A stretch of DNA of 64,000 nucleotides from Cryobacterium sp. Y29 (GTDB lineage: Bacteria > Actinomycetota > Actinomycetes > Actinomycetales > Microbacteriaceae): positions 62,001 through 126,000 of the forward strand of contig NZ_PJJN01000033.1 of assembly GCF_002929825.1 (NCBI RefSeq), given 5' to 3'. Each line of letters begins with the position of its first letter. Positions within the stretch are counted from its first letter, which is position 1. A program made the position numbers and the translations under genes. Below the pieces are notes generated by a model that saw nothing but the letters and a program-made list of their open reading frames with translations, had not been told where the DNA came from and did not search any database. Below are positions 9,002-17,740 of the stretch, piece after piece.

Positions 9002-10240
9002 CTACACGGCCGCGGTGGCACTTCCGGCCGCCCTTACGCTAAGCGGAGATAGACCCGCACTATTCCCACTTTCGGACTGTGGATCGAGAAGCAGCGTTTC
9101 GAAGGCCAGCTCGGCGGCACCGATCAGGAGCAGATTCGAGCCGAGAAGCGCGGGGGCGATCTGCACCTCGTCGAACGCAGTCCCCAGCGTCAGTGCGGCC
9201 ACCGCGCGCGTCAGGCGCCCGGGGTCGACCACATAGAGCGCGGCGAGGAAGCCGCCCAGCACGATGAGTTCTGGGTTGAGAATGTTGACGGCGCCGGCCA
9301 ACGCCACGGCCAAGAAATCGACCTGCCGGTTCACTTCGGCGCGTACCGCGGGCGCGGTAGAGGCGAGCAGCGCGCGTTCGAGGTCGTCGGCATCCGTTTG
9401 CCCGGCAGGCAGGCCGAGCACGTCAAGGAGCGCGCCGCGGGTGACCTCGGCTTCGAGAGTGCCGGCAATGCCAGCCGAGTCGGTGCGGCAGCCCGCGCTT
9501 ACCTTGGTGTGCCCGAATTCCCCCGCGTAGCCCGCCCGTCCGCCGGCCGCGACTCCCCCGACGACGAGGCCGCCACCGATGCCGCTCGAGCCGCCGTTGA
9601 GGTAGATGAGATCGGTCATTCCTTGCCCCGCGCCGAAATAGCGTTCCGCCGTGACGCCGAGGCTCGCGTCGTTGGCGGCCACGACGGGCAGACCGGTGAC
9701 CTCGGCGAGCAGGTCGCAGAGTGGTTCGTCGACCCAGCCGAGATGTGGAGCGTTGCGAACCAGACCGTCGTGTGCACGCACCAGGCCCGGCACGGCCACA
9801 CCCATTCCGATAATGGAATATTTTCCGAGGTCGCGCCGCAGGTCGGTGACAATACTCGCCGTGATAGCGACCGCCTCGGCGACCGTCGGCGTGGTTGGAG
9901 TGGCGAAGCGGATGCTCCGGTGCACGACTCCGCTGAGGGCGACGACTCCCACGGTGATCGCGTCGATTTCAGGATTCACCGCAATGGCCACAACGCGGTC
10001 GCTCGCCGCCACGATCGGGCTTGGGCGCCCGGCAAGTTTGGTGGGGTCGGGAGTGCGTTCCTCGACCAGGCCGCGTTCGACCAACTCTGCGACCAGCGCG
10101 CCGATAGTCGACCGGTTCAAGCCGGTCAGGCGGGTCAGCTGGGCCCGCGACGCCGCGCCACCGCGGTGCACCAGGCGCAGGATGATCGACAGGTTGTGCC
10201 TGCGCACATCGTCATGGTTATTACCCTGCATGGCGTCCAC
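9002..10240 (-). CDS. ROK-family transcriptional repressor (XylR/NagC-like)
   Basis: The 412-residue protein has an N-terminal winged helix (RAQLTRLTGLNRSTIGALVAEL, about residues 28-48, with wing RPSPIVAA) joined to a ROK sugar-kinase-like domain starting near 80. The ROK zinc motif CxCGxxGCxE is not intact: the segment after GEFGHTKV has a single Cys (SAGCRTD). It is probably an effector-binding repressor without kinase activity. It is divergent from the aldo/keto reductase gene, and the 24-bp element shared by that promoter and the xylA promoter makes it the best candidate for the pentose/alditol regulator. An alternative start lies three codons downstream. Confidence 0.85.
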   Translation of the reverse strand: MDAMQGNNHDDVRRHNLSIILRLVHRGGAASRAQLTRLTGLNRSTIGALVAELVERGLVEERTPDPTKLAGRPSPIVAASDRVVAIAVNPEIDAITVGVVALSGVVHRSIRFATPTTPTVAEAVAITASIVTDLRRDLGKYSIIGMGVAVPGLVRAHDGLVRNAPHLGWVDEPLCDLLAEVTGLPVVAANDASLGVTAERYFGAGQGMTDLIYLNGGSSGIGGGLVVGGVAAGGRAGYAGEFGHTKVSAGCRTDSAGIAGTLEAEVTRGALLDVLGLPAGQTDADDLERALLASTAPAVRAEVNRQVDFLAVALAGAVNILNPELIVLGGFLAALYVVDPGRLTRAVAALTLGTAFDEVQIAPALLGSNLLLIGAAELAFETLLLDPQSESGNSAGLSPLSVRAAGSATAAV

Positions 10241-10324
10241 TGCTCTCGGCTTCCCGCTCGCTTTTTTCGGTCAGAAGTTAGGTTACTGCGCCGGATGAGC
10301 TCGATGGATGATACGTTGCCAATG

Positions 10325-10348
10325 TCAACAAATCATCGACGGCGCTGA
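10325..10348 (+). promoter_or_regulatory. Putative operator shared with xylA
   Basis: The 24-bp stretch starting TCAACAAATCATCGACG and ending GCTGA is repeated with 22 of 24 matches at 13792-13815, just before xylA. Here it lies 29 bp before the aldo/keto reductase ATG. In both promoters it begins 9 nt after a -10-like hexamer (GATACG 10310-10315 here, TATATG there). This position suits a repressor that blocks transcription start. The cognate factor is inferred, not shown. Confidence 0.6.
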
Positions 10349-10376
10349 CAGATACGAGGCGCCAGACAGGGGCGTC

Positions 10377-11381
10377 ATGGAGTTTCGATATCTCGGCAAC
10401 AGCGGATTAAAAGTTTCGGAGATTACCTACGGCAACTGGCTCACCCACGGGTCCCAGATCGAGAATGACACGGCGACGGCCTGCGTGCGCGCGGCCCTGG
10501 ATGCCGGAATCAGCTCGTTCGACACCGCAGATGTCTACGCGAACACCGTAGCTGAACAGGTATTGGGCGATGCCCTGCGCGGTGAACGCCGCCAGTCTCT
10601 CGAAATCTTCACCAAGGTCTTCGGCCCGACCGGTCCCAAGGGACACAACGACACCGGCCTCTCTCGTAAGCACATCCTCGAGTCGATCGATGGCTCGCTC
10701 ACGCGGCTGCAAACGGAGTACGTCGACCTCTATCAGGCGCACCGGTACGACGTGGAAACCCCGCTCGAGGAGACGATGCAGGCCTTCGCCGACGTTGTGC
10801 GCCAGGGCAAAGCCCTGTACATCGGAGTGAGCGAGTGGAACGCCGAGCAGTTGCGCGCCGGCCACGCCCTCGCCACTGACCTCGGCATTCAGCTCATCTC
10901 CAACCAGCCGCAGTACTCGATGCTGTGGCGCGTGATTGAATCCGAAGTGGTTCCGGCCTCCGAAGAACTCGGCGTCTCGCAGATCGTCTGGTCCCCTGTG
11001 GCTCAGGGCGTGCTCACCGGCAAATACCTGCCGGGCCAGGCGCCCTTGGAAGGCAGCCGGGCAACGGATGCCCAGGGCGGCGCCAACATGATCAAGCGTT
11101 GGATGGATGAGCCGGTGCTCACCGGCGTGCAGAAATTGCGCCCGATCGCCGACGAACTCGGACTGAGCATGGCGCAACTCGCGCTCGCCTGGGTGCTGGC
11201 GAATAAGAACGTTGCCTCCGCCATCATGGGCGCGTCCCGCCCCGAGCAGGTCGCCGACAACGCGAAGGCCGCCGGTGTGCACCTCGACGCTGACGTGCTC
11301 ACAAGGATCGATGCGGCCGTTCGCGACCTGGCCGAGTTCGACCCGCGCAAGACCACCTCGCCGGAGCAGCGCGAGGTGTGA
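10377..11381 (+). CDS. Aldo/keto reductase (Kv-beta/YajO-like)
   Basis: The 334-residue (alpha/beta)8 protein begins MEFRYLGNSGLKVSEITYG. It has the AKR catalytic set: Asp and Tyr in DTADVYANT, Lys in IFTKVFGP and His in YQAHRYD. The NADPH-binding end is visible as MGASRPEQVADN. It would reduce aldehydes or sugars such as xylose to the alcohol, or run in reverse. ATG 10377 was chosen from the conserved N-terminus; an upstream in-frame start at 10308 would swallow the operator. The SDR gene follows 37 bp later in the same direction, and the regulator is divergent, placing it in a sugar/polyol module. Confidence 0.88.
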   Translation: MEFRYLGNSGLKVSEITYGNWLTHGSQIENDTATACVRAALDAGISSFDTADVYANTVAEQVLGDALRGERRQSLEIFTKVFGPTGPKGHNDTGLSRKHILESIDGSLTRLQTEYVDLYQAHRYDVETPLEETMQAFADVVRQGKALYIGVSEWNAEQLRAGHALATDLGIQLISNQPQYSMLWRVIESEVVPASEELGVSQIVWSPVAQGVLTGKYLPGQAPLEGSRATDAQGGANMIKRWMDEPVLTGVQKLRPIADELGLSMAQLALAWVLANKNVASAIMGASRPEQVADNAKAAGVHLDADVLTRIDAAVRDLAEFDPRKTTSPEQREV

Positions 11382-11418
11382 GCCAGCCGCATCCGCTTGT
11401 GAGAAATAGGGAGTATTC

Positions 11419-12264
11419 ATGAGAATTGCCGTCACCGGTGGTAGTGGCAAGCTCGGCCGTAGCGTGGTTGCGCGCCTGGCGAGCGAGGGGCACGAGGTCA
11501 CCAATCTCGACCAGTCGGGACTTCGCGGTTCCGGATTCACCCAGATCGACCTGACCGATTATGGCCAGGTCATCGACGTGATGTTCGGCATCGACGACCG
11601 CACAGACGGGTTTGACGCGCTCGTGCATCTGGGCGCAATCCCGGCCCCCGGCTTGTTGCCCGACGTGGCCACGTTCCACAACAACATGCTCGCAACCTTC
11701 AACGTCTTCCAGGCTGCCCGCCGGGCGGGCATCAAGCGCATCGTCTATGCCTCGAGTGAGACGACCCTCGGTCTGCCATTCGATATCGACCCGCCCTACA
11801 TTCCTGTTGACGAGGAGCACCCGGCCCGCCCGGAGAGCACGTATTCCCTGGTCAAGCACCTCGAGGAACAGATGGCCATCCAGCTCGTGCGCTGGGATCC
11901 GCGGCTGAGCATCACGGCGCTGCGCTTCTCCAACGTGATGGACGAAGACGACTACGCGGCCTTCCCCGCATTCAACGATGACGCCACCCTGCGCAAGTGG
12001 AACCTGTGGGGCTACATCGACGGTCGCGACGGCGCCCAGGCCGTACTGCGCGCGCTCGAACAGGCCCAGCCGGGTTTCGAGACGTTCATCATCGCCGCCG
12101 CCGACACGGTGATGAGCCGGTCGAGCGCGAGCTTGGCCGCGGAGGTCTTCCCGAACGTCACCGTGACGAAGACGGTGGGCGAACACGAGACCCTGCTGTC
12201 GATCGACAAGGCGAAGCGGATGCTCGGTTTCGCCCCCGAGCACAGCTGGCGCGACCACGTGTAG
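11419..12264 (+). CDS. NAD-dependent epimerase/dehydratase (extended SDR)
   Basis: The 281-residue extended SDR opens with the NAD motif TGGSGKLG at 6-13. The catalytic pair appears as YSLVK (YxxxK) after SSETTLG, with a serine in YASSE. The overall form recalls uronate/aldose dehydrogenases and UDP-sugar epimerases. With its partner aldo/keto reductase it probably oxidises or epimerises a sugar or sugar acid in the cytoplasm. It lies 37 bp downstream of that gene, with an AATAGGGAG ribosome site before ATG 11419. The substrate is unresolved. Confidence 0.8.
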   Translation: MRIAVTGGSGKLGRSVVARLASEGHEVTNLDQSGLRGSGFTQIDLTDYGQVIDVMFGIDDRTDGFDALVHLGAIPAPGLLPDVATFHNNMLATFNVFQAARRAGIKRIVYASSETTLGLPFDIDPPYIPVDEEHPARPESTYSLVKHLEEQMAIQLVRWDPRLSITALRFSNVMDEDDYAAFPAFNDDATLRKWNLWGYIDGRDGAQAVLRALEQAQPGFETFIIAAADTVMSRSSASLAAEVFPNVTVTKTVGEHETLLSIDKAKRMLGFAPEHSWRDHV

Positions 12265-12362
12265 TTCGCCGCACCTGGTAGTCAACTTGGGCAGTTTCGC
12301 TCCGGACCGCCGGCATCCGCTCGCTGCTGCGACGACGGATGTCGCGGCCCGCGTGAACTGCG

Positions 12363-13625
12363 TCAGACCCGTGCGCCCCCGAACACCGTTCGCTCCAGAA
12401 ACGCGTTGCGAAATTTCTGTGCCGGGTCGAGTCGGTCGGCGAGAGCACGGAAGTCGTTGAAGCGTCGGTAGCGGGTTGCGAGCATCTCGGCATCCGCGTG
12501 AAAGAGTTTGCCCCAGTGCGGGCGCACTGCGAACGGCGCAAGAACGCCCTCCAGTACCGGCAGCAGCGCCTCAACGGCGGCCTGCTCGGGCTTCCAGGTG
12601 AAGTGCAGTGCCACGCCGGCCCGTTCGAAGTTCGGGCTGAGCCAGAGGTCGTCGGCCGCGATGCTGCGAACCTCGCTGACCAGCAGCAGCGGCGCGATCC
12701 GGGCGGAGAGAGTGCGCATCGCCTCGATTGCCGCGACGGCATGCTCGCGCGGCACGTGGTACTCGCTCTGCAACTCCTCGCCGTTGCTCGGGGTGAAGGC
12801 CAGGCGAAAGTGCGCCAGTCGCTCCGACCACGGTCCGGCGACGCCGAGCTGCTCCGTACAGTTGATTGCTGAAATACCGGGTAGCGGATGCCGCCCCGCG
12901 GTCGCCGCCGTCCCCCCGAAAAACTCGCCCGCGCCCGTAAAGTCGCCACCCCGGCTTTTCACCCAGGCCTGATCCACGTTTTCGCCGAGCCAGTTGGTGA
13001 ACAGGCTCACGCTGTAGGCGCTGCCCATCACGGCATCGAAATGCTGCAGCACTTCGCTCCACGGCAGGTTCTCGTAGACGAACTGTTGCACCTCAAACGT
13101 CGGCTGAATATCGAGCGTGACCCGGGTGACGATGCCGAGCGCGCCGAGCGCCACCACCATGCCGGCGAAATCGGGAGTCGACCGATCAACCCGCAGCAGC
13201 TCCCCGGAGCCCGTGACGATCTCCAGGGCCGACACCGCGGTCGCGAGGCTGCCGTTGCGGTCGCCCGAGCCGTGCGTGCCGGTAGCGATAGCACCGGCCA
13301 CGCTGATGTGCGGCAACGAAGCAAGGTTGTGCACGGCGTAGCCCTGCCGCTGCAACTCGACGGCGAGCGTGCCATAGGTTGTGCCGCCGGAAACCTCGAC
13401 GCTCAGTGCGGTCGGGTCGATAACAATGGCATCGTCGACGCGGTCGAGCGCGACCAGCATGCCGGGGGAATCCGCGATCTCATTGAAGGAGTGGCGGGAA
13501 CCGAGGGCGCGCACCCGGGTGGCCGCGGCAACGAGTTGCGGCACCTCGTCGATGCTCTTCGGGTGCGCGACGGGCGCCGCATAGCGGTAGTTGCCGGCCC
13601 AATTGCGTTCGCTCGTCTGGTTCAT
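12363..13625 (-). CDS. Alditol (xylitol) oxidase, covalent FAD
   Basis: The 420-residue protein is a PCMH-type FAD oxidase close to Streptomyces AldO/xylitol oxidase. The motif GSRHSFNEI places His45 where AldO attaches FAD covalently (His46). SLPHISVAGAIATGTHGSG is the second FAD-binding signature, and the C-terminal HWGKLFH...RYRRFNDFRALADRLDP is the vanillyl-alcohol-oxidase type closing segment. It oxidises alditols such as xylitol or sorbitol at C1 to the aldose with production of H2O2. It is divergent from xylA (205 bp apart); together they would convert xylitol to xylose and then xylulose. L-gulono/arabinono-lactone oxidase is the alternative family label. Confidence 0.85.
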   Translation of the reverse strand: MNQTSERNWAGNYRYAAPVAHPKSIDEVPQLVAAATRVRALGSRHSFNEIADSPGMLVALDRVDDAIVIDPTALSVEVSGGTTYGTLAVELQRQGYAVHNLASLPHISVAGAIATGTHGSGDRNGSLATAVSALEIVTGSGELLRVDRSTPDFAGMVVALGALGIVTRVTLDIQPTFEVQQFVYENLPWSEVLQHFDAVMGSAYSVSLFTNWLGENVDQAWVKSRGGDFTGAGEFFGGTAATAGRHPLPGISAINCTEQLGVAGPWSERLAHFRLAFTPSNGEELQSEYHVPREHAVAAIEAMRTLSARIAPLLLVSEVRSIAADDLWLSPNFERAGVALHFTWKPEQAAVEALLPVLEGVLAPFAVRPHWGKLFHADAEMLATRYRRFNDFRALADRLDPAQKFRNAFLERTVFGGARV

Positions 13626-13753
13626 CCGGACCGCCTCACGATATTTGGTGTTTAGGACAACATACCAGCCGAGTCAGGTCGCCTTGGCACCATTGCACTC
13701 GGATTCTGCAGCTGCGTGGCTGCGTGGCTGCGGCGAATTCAACAGGCCGGCTA

Positions 13754-13815
13754 TTGACGACTGCATCCATCCCCGGTATATGTTTTAGTGATCAACAAAT
13801 CATCGACGCAGCTGA
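13754..13815 (+). promoter_or_regulatory. xylA promoter and overlapping operator
   Basis: A sigma-70-type promoter is readable: TTGACG at 13754-13759, a 17-bp spacer, and TATATG at 13777-13782. The element TCAACAAATCATCGACG, shared with the promoter at 10.3 kb, occupies 13792-13815, over the expected start of transcription. The arrangement predicts repression that is relieved by a pentose or alditol. Confidence 0.65.
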
Positions 13816-13830
13816 ATCGGAAGTAGTGAT

Positions 13831-15036
13831 ATGACCCTGAGTGACGTGAGCCTGACCCCCACCCGCGACGACAAGTTCTCCTTCGGCCTCTGGACCGTCG
13901 GCTATAACGGCAGCGACCCGTTCGGTGGCCCGACGCGTCCCAAGCTCGACGTCGTCGATGCCGTGACCAACCTGGCCGAGCTCGGCACCTATGGCCTGAC
14001 CTTTCACGACGATGACCTGTTCGACTTCGGCTCGACGGATGCCGCCCGCCAGTCCCAGATCGACCGCCTGAAGCAGGCGCTCGCCGATACCGGCCTGATC
14101 GTGCCGATGGTCACCACCAACCTGTTCAGCGCACCGGTCTTCAAGGACGGCGGCTTCACCTCGAACGACCGCGCGGTGCGCCGGTTCGCCCTCCGCAAGG
14201 TGCTGCGCAACATCGACCTCGCTGCCGAGCTCGGCGCCAAGACCTTCGTCATGTGGGGCGGCCGCGAGGGCGCCGAGTATGACGCGGCCAAGGACATCCG
14301 TTCGGCACTCGAGCGCTACCGCGAGGCCGTGAACCTGCTCGGTGACTACGTCACCGACAAGGGCTACGACATCCGTTTCGCCATTGAGCCCAAGCCCAAC
14401 GAACCGCGTGGCGATATTCTGCTGCCGACGGTCGGCCACGCGATGGCGTTCATTGAGACCCTCGAGCGTCCCGAAATGGTCGGCGTGAACCCCGAGGTCG
14501 GGCACGAGCAGATGGCCGGGCTCAATTTCGCCGCCGGCATCGCCCAGGCGCTGTACCAGGGCAAGCTGTTCCACATCGACCTCAACGGTCAGCGCGGCAT
14601 CAAGTATGACCAGGACCTCGTCTTCGGCCACGGTGACCTGCAGAACGCCTTCGCGCTCGTCGACCTGCTCGAAAACGGTGGCCCGAGCGGCGGCCAGGCC
14701 TATACCGGGCCGCGCCACTTCGACTACAAGCCGAGCCGCACCGAAGACGTCGCCGGCGTGTGGACCTCGGCCGCGGCCAACATGCGCACCTACCTGCTGC
14801 TCAAGCAGCGCGCGGCGGCGTTCCGCGCCGACCCCGAGGTGCAGGCGGCCCTCGCCGCGTCGAAGGTGCCTGACTTGTCGAACAACACCCTCGCATCCGG
14901 CGAAAGCTACGACGACCTGTTCGCCGACCGCAGTGCCTACGAAGACTTCGACACCGACGCGTACTTCGGTGGCAAGGGCTTCGGCTTCGTGCATCTGCAG
15001 CAGCTCGCCCTCGAACACCTGCTCGGCGCGCGCTAG
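13831..15036 (+). CDS. xylA: Xylose isomerase
   Basis: The 401-residue TIM-barrel enzyme has the actinobacterial class I signatures: [11 protein letters not shown] (catalytic His region), [17 protein letters not shown] (metal-binding Glu, substrate Lys), [11 protein letters not shown] and HIDLNGQRG...[13 protein letters not shown] (metal-site Asp and His). It converts D-xylose to D-xylulose in the cytoplasm using Mg or Mn, and D-glucose to D-fructose more slowly. ATG 13831 follows GGAAGTAGTGAT. No xylB is adjacent; the nearest sugar importer is at 49.6-53.7 kb. Its partner here is probably the divergent alditol oxidase. Confidence 0.96.
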   Translation: MTLSDVSLTPTRDDKFSFGLWTVGYNGSDPFGGPTRPKLDVVDAVTNLAELGTYGLTFHDDDLFDFGSTDAARQSQIDRLKQALADTGLIVPMVTTNLFSAPVFKDGGFTSNDRAVRRFALRKVLRNIDLAAELGAKTFVMWGGREGAEYDAAKDIRSALERYREAVNLLGDYVTDKGYDIRFAIEPKPNEPRGDILLPTVGHAMAFIETLERPEMVGVNPEVGHEQMAGLNFAAGIAQALYQGKLFHIDLNGQRGIKYDQDLVFGHGDLQNAFALVDLLENGGPSGGQAYTGPRHFDYKPSRTEDVAGVWTSAAANMRTYLLLKQRAAAFRADPEVQAALAASKVPDLSNNTLASGESYDDLFADRSAYEDFDTDAYFGGKGFGFVHLQQLALEHLLGAR

Positions 15037-15085
15037 CCCCACCGCACCCAAGTAGCTCATTCAGGAGATCCGCACGCGTTCGCCC

Positions 15086-15115
15086 CGCCCAGCCCCGACA
15101 AATCGGGGCTGGGCG
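15086..15115 (+). terminator. Hairpin terminator after xylA
   Basis: A perfect 13-bp stem (CGCCCAGCCCCGA paired with its complement) closes on the four-base loop CAAA, 50 bp after the xylA stop. No strong T-run follows, as is common in actinobacteria. Confidence 0.75.
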
Positions 15116-15157
15116 GCACTGGCAACCCCCCTTTCCTGAATCAGCCACCTGCACGGC

Positions 15158-15250
15158 GCATAACTCCTGCAAATTGGCGACAGACCGCCCAGGCACCCGC
15201 GCGAATACGCGGATGTCCGTCGGCGGCCGCTCAGATTGCAGGAGTTATGC
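15158..15250. repeat. 93-bp element with 15-bp inverted ends, copy 1 of 2
   Basis: GCATAACTCCTGCAA at 15158-15172 is perfectly inverted at 15236-15250. Inside lies TACGCGGAT at 15206-15214. A second copy at 36126-36217 has the same ends, the same internal nonamer and the same 30-bp distance from the nonamer to the right arm. No coding frame is evident. It could be a small mobile element (MITE-like), a structured RNA or a protein-binding site. Confidence 0.7.
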
Positions 15251-15288
15251 CTCGTGACCCCTGCACGGGACAGGTCAGGACGCTGGCG

Positions 15289-15489
15289 TCAGAGGGCGAG
15301 CGACACGACCATGGCCTCGATGCGCTCGGGCGAGAGCGCGTGGTGGATGGCCAGCATGCTCGCATCCAGGATGGCGGCATTGGGCCCGGCGCTGCACTGG
15401 GTGATCTGCAGGTGCTGCTGAAGTCTGCCCGCATCAGAACGGGCAGAGCGCAGCTCCCAGCCCGCTTTCAGCCAGTCTGAACCGGACCG
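15289..15489 (-). pseudogene. Possible orphan C-terminal gene fragment
   Basis: Between the inverted-repeat element and the DsbA-like gene, the minus strand holds a 66-codon open frame with no start codon. It begins after a TAA at 15490-15492 and ends in TGA at 15289-15291. The peptide includes ITQCSAGPNAAILDASMLA, which has the look of a ROK-family C-terminus (GPxAAxLGAAxLA). The rest of this 527-bp intergenic region (15037-15563) contains only the terminator and the repeat. Evidence for a former gene is weak. Confidence 0.3.
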
Positions 15490-15563
15490 TTAGGCGGGGC
15501 CGCTAACGTCGTAGGCAACGGCTGCTCCGGCGGCACTGCATCGAACGAATGGTGAACTCCCGC

Positions 15564-16445
15564 ATGAGCACTTCCGGTCAGGCCCGTCCGCCCAAGAAAG
15601 ACCGCCGCGAGGAAGCCCGCGAACACGCTCGACTGATGCGGGTCGAACAAGCCAAACGGACTCAGCGCCGTCGCCTCGTCCTCCGCGGCGGCATCGGTAT
15701 CGGCCTGCTCGCCGTCGTCACCATCGTGACCCTCGTCATCGTGAACAACGTGAATGCCCCTGCAGCATCGGGCCCGGCCAACATGGCCAGCGATGGCGTC
15801 CTGCTCGGCAGCGACGGCACCACGGTCTCCGCCGCCACGACGGTCGCCCTCGCCGCCGACGCCGATCCCATCGCGACCGACCAGACCGCCCTGACCGACA
15901 CGGCCAATATTGTGCTGTATCTCGACTACCTGTGCCCGATCTGTGGCAACTTCGAGGCCACCAACGGCCAGCAGATCACCGACTGGGTGACCGCCGGCAA
16001 TGCCACGGTCGAGATCCACCCGATCTCGATTCTCGACCGCCTCTCGTCGGGCACCAAGTACGCCACGCGAGCCGCGAATGCGGCCGCCTGCGTGGCCAAC
16101 TACGACCCCGACAACTTTCTGGCGTTCAATACGGCAATGTTCGCCGATCAACCCTCCGAGAATTCCAGCGGCCGCACGAATGACGAACTTGCCAGCCTCG
16201 CCCAGGGAGCCGGGGTGACGTCCAGCGGTGTCGCCAGCTGCATCACCGACCAAACTTATGCCGGCTGGGTGGATGCATCGACGCAGCGTGCGCTCGCGGG
16301 GCCGATCCCCAACTCCGACATTGAAAATATCAAAGGAACACCCACAGTGCTGGTGAACGGTGTGAGCTATACCGGCTCGTTTTCCGACCCCGCCGCCTTC
16401 GAGGCATTCGTCACCGCACAGCTGACCGCTGAGCCCGGCAAGTAG
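15564..16445 (+). CDS. Membrane-anchored DsbA-family thioredoxin-like protein
   Basis: The 293-residue protein has a highly charged N-terminal cytoplasmic segment (KKDRREEAREHARLMR), a single membrane helix at about 43-61 and an extracytoplasmic thioredoxin-fold domain. The active-site CPIC sits at 124-127, and the cis-Pro loop is visible as GTPTVLVNG. This is the Thioredoxin_4/DsbA type common in actinobacteria. It probably forms or isomerises disulfides in exported proteins with a VKOR partner, which is not in view. I took ATG 15564 because homologs start with MSxSGQ-like ends; ATG 15549 is possible. The CHY-finger gene follows 2 bp after the stop. Confidence 0.85.
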   Translation: MSTSGQARPPKKDRREEAREHARLMRVEQAKRTQRRRLVLRGGIGIGLLAVVTIVTLVIVNNVNAPAASGPANMASDGVLLGSDGTTVSAATTVALAADADPIATDQTALTDTANIVLYLDYLCPICGNFEATNGQQITDWVTAGNATVEIHPISILDRLSSGTKYATRAANAAACVANYDPDNFLAFNTAMFADQPSENSSGRTNDELASLAQGAGVTSSGVASCITDQTYAGWVDASTQRALAGPIPNSDIENIKGTPTVLVNGVSYTGSFSDPAAFEAFVTAQLTAEPGK

Positions 16446-16447
16446 CC

Positions 16448-16849
16448 GTGCGCGTTGCTATGAGCAATTCTGACGAAACGGCCCCACCGGAAGTGGGCGC
16501 GCCGGAAATGGGCGCGCCGACCGTGTACGGGGCGGTTCTCGATGCGGCGACCCGGTGCATCCACTTTCACTCGGAGCGCGACATCGTGGCGATCAAATTT
16601 GCCTGCTGCCGACGGTATTACCCGTGCTTTCAGTGCCACGACGAGGCCGTGCGGCGCGAACCCACCCCACACGCGAGCCGACGGTGGCCGCAAGCCCAGT
16701 GGTCAGAGCTCGCAATCTTGTGCGGTGCATGCCAGCGCCAGCTCAGCATCTTCGAGTATCACCGAGTCGATCGCTGCCCGCACTGCAGTGCCGAGTTCAA
16801 TCCCGGCTGCCGACTGCACGCCCACCTGTACTTCGACGAGCCCCAATGA
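16448..16849 (+). CDS. CHY zinc-finger protein
   Basis: This small cytoplasmic protein has the CHY-finger pattern: H-x-H in CIHFHSERD, CCRRYYPCFQCHDE, CGACQ and CPHCSAEFNPGCRLHAHLYF, a set of Cys and His that should bind about three zinc ions. Bacterial CHY proteins are uncharacterised; eukaryotic relatives are the RCHY1 ubiquitin ligases and Hot13, which acts on disulfides of mitochondrial Tim proteins. The position directly behind a DsbA-like gene is suggestive but may be chance. GTG 16448 is 2 bp after the previous stop; ATG 16460 is an equally reasonable start. Confidence 0.82.
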   Translation: MRVAMSNSDETAPPEVGAPEMGAPTVYGAVLDAATRCIHFHSERDIVAIKFACCRRYYPCFQCHDEAVRREPTPHASRRWPQAQWSELAILCGACQRQLSIFEYHRVDRCPHCSAEFNPGCRLHAHLYFDEPQ

Positions 16850-16910
16850 GCACTCACCGTCGCTCCACGCTCCGGGCCCTAAGCGTGGGACCCGCCGTGC
16901 TAGCCCCGCG

Positions 16911-17291
16911 CTAGCCCGGCGCGAGCCCGAGCCAGAGGCCGAGCGCGGCAGCGGCCACGGACACCCCGAGCATGCCGATTCCATGCAGTAACGCCGCCCG
17001 GTAGCAGCGCGCCTGCATCAGCCGCACGGTTTCGAAGCTGGCCGTGCTGAACGTCGTGTAACCGCCCAGCAGACCGGCACCGAGCACGAGGCTCCATTCC
17101 GGAGCGAGCAGGTGGTTCATTGCCAGGCCGGCAACGAGCCCGAGCAGCAGCGAACCGCTCACGTTGATGATCATCGTTCCGAACGGGAACGCGTCACCCA
17201 GCCGGGATCGCACGAGGCCGTCGAGAAAAAACCGTGCGGCCGCGCCCGCGCCGCCGGCCGCGGCGATTGCCAGGAACAGGAGAGGGGTCAT
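16911..17291 (-). CDS. crcB: Fluoride channel subunit FluC (CrcB)
   Basis: The 126-residue protein has four membrane helices. It begins with GGAGAAARFFLDGLV, has the pore-lining FPFGTMIINVSGSLLLGL with the conserved Asn, and the break-helix segment GGYTTFSTASFETVRL containing the Phe-box and Ser/Thr track. FluC exports fluoride passively as a dual-topology dimer. The ATG overlaps the end of the upstream crcB copy (ATGA). Two adjacent genes usually mean an obligate heterodimer with fixed opposite orientations. Confidence 0.92.
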   Translation of the reverse strand: MTPLLFLAIAAAGGAGAAARFFLDGLVRSRLGDAFPFGTMIINVSGSLLLGLVAGLAMNHLLAPEWSLVLGAGLLGGYTTFSTASFETVRLMQARCYRAALLHGIGMLGVSVAAAALGLWLGLAPG

Positions 17292-17740
17292 GCGGTCTGC
17301 TCCCCAGCGACTGCGGGGCCGTCGTGCGTGCGTCGGTGCAGCGCCGCACCGGTCAGGATGCCGAGCCAGGTGGCGACGCCACCGAACAGAACCGAACCAA
17401 GACCATAGGCAATGGCCACTCCGCTCGCACCACCCTGCAACAAAAAAACGCTGTCGGTTGCGAGGGCGCTGTAGGTCGTGAATCCGCCGAGCAGTCCGGT
17501 GCCGAGCAGCAGGCGCACGGTGCGGCGGCGGCCAGCATCGGTTCCGCGACGCACGAGGGCCTCGAGAAGCAGCCCGAGCAGTAGAGCACCGATCAGGTTG
17601 ATGCCGAGGGTGGTCAGCGGCAGGCGAGCCCCGGCGGCGAGATCAACCGGGGGCAACGCGAGTGTGAGTGCCTCGCGGAGGGCGGTGCCCACGGTTCCAC
17701 CGAGAAAGATGAGGCCGAGGTCACCCCAACGCCGGTGCAC
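17288..17740 (-). CDS. crcB: Fluoride channel subunit FluC (CrcB), partner copy
   Basis: The 150-residue copy has a similar four-helix plan: GGTVGTALREAL at the start, LTTLGINLIGALLLGLLLEAL with the pore Asn, and GGFTTYSALATDSVFLL. Compared with its partner it has Tyr in place of the first Phe of the filter and a longer C-terminal tail. This fits the asymmetric subunits of heterodimeric channels. I looked for a fluoride riboswitch in the 17741-17900 leader and could not identify one. Confidence 0.9.
   Translation of the reverse strand: MHRRWGDLGLIFLGGTVGTALREALTLALPPVDLAAGARLPLTTLGINLIGALLLGLLLEALVRRGTDAGRRRTVRLLLGTGLLGGFTTYSALATDSVFLLQGGASGVAIAYGLGSVLFGGVATWLGILTGAALHRRTHDGPAVAGEQTA

Noticed and set aside
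10308..10376. Upstream start for the aldo/keto reductase
   Set aside because: The extra residues are encoded in the promoter/operator region and are not part of the AKR fold.
13792..15060. 422-codon open frame opposite xylA
   Set aside because: Mirror frame of a well-conserved enzyme; Val/Glu/Gly-rich with no motif.
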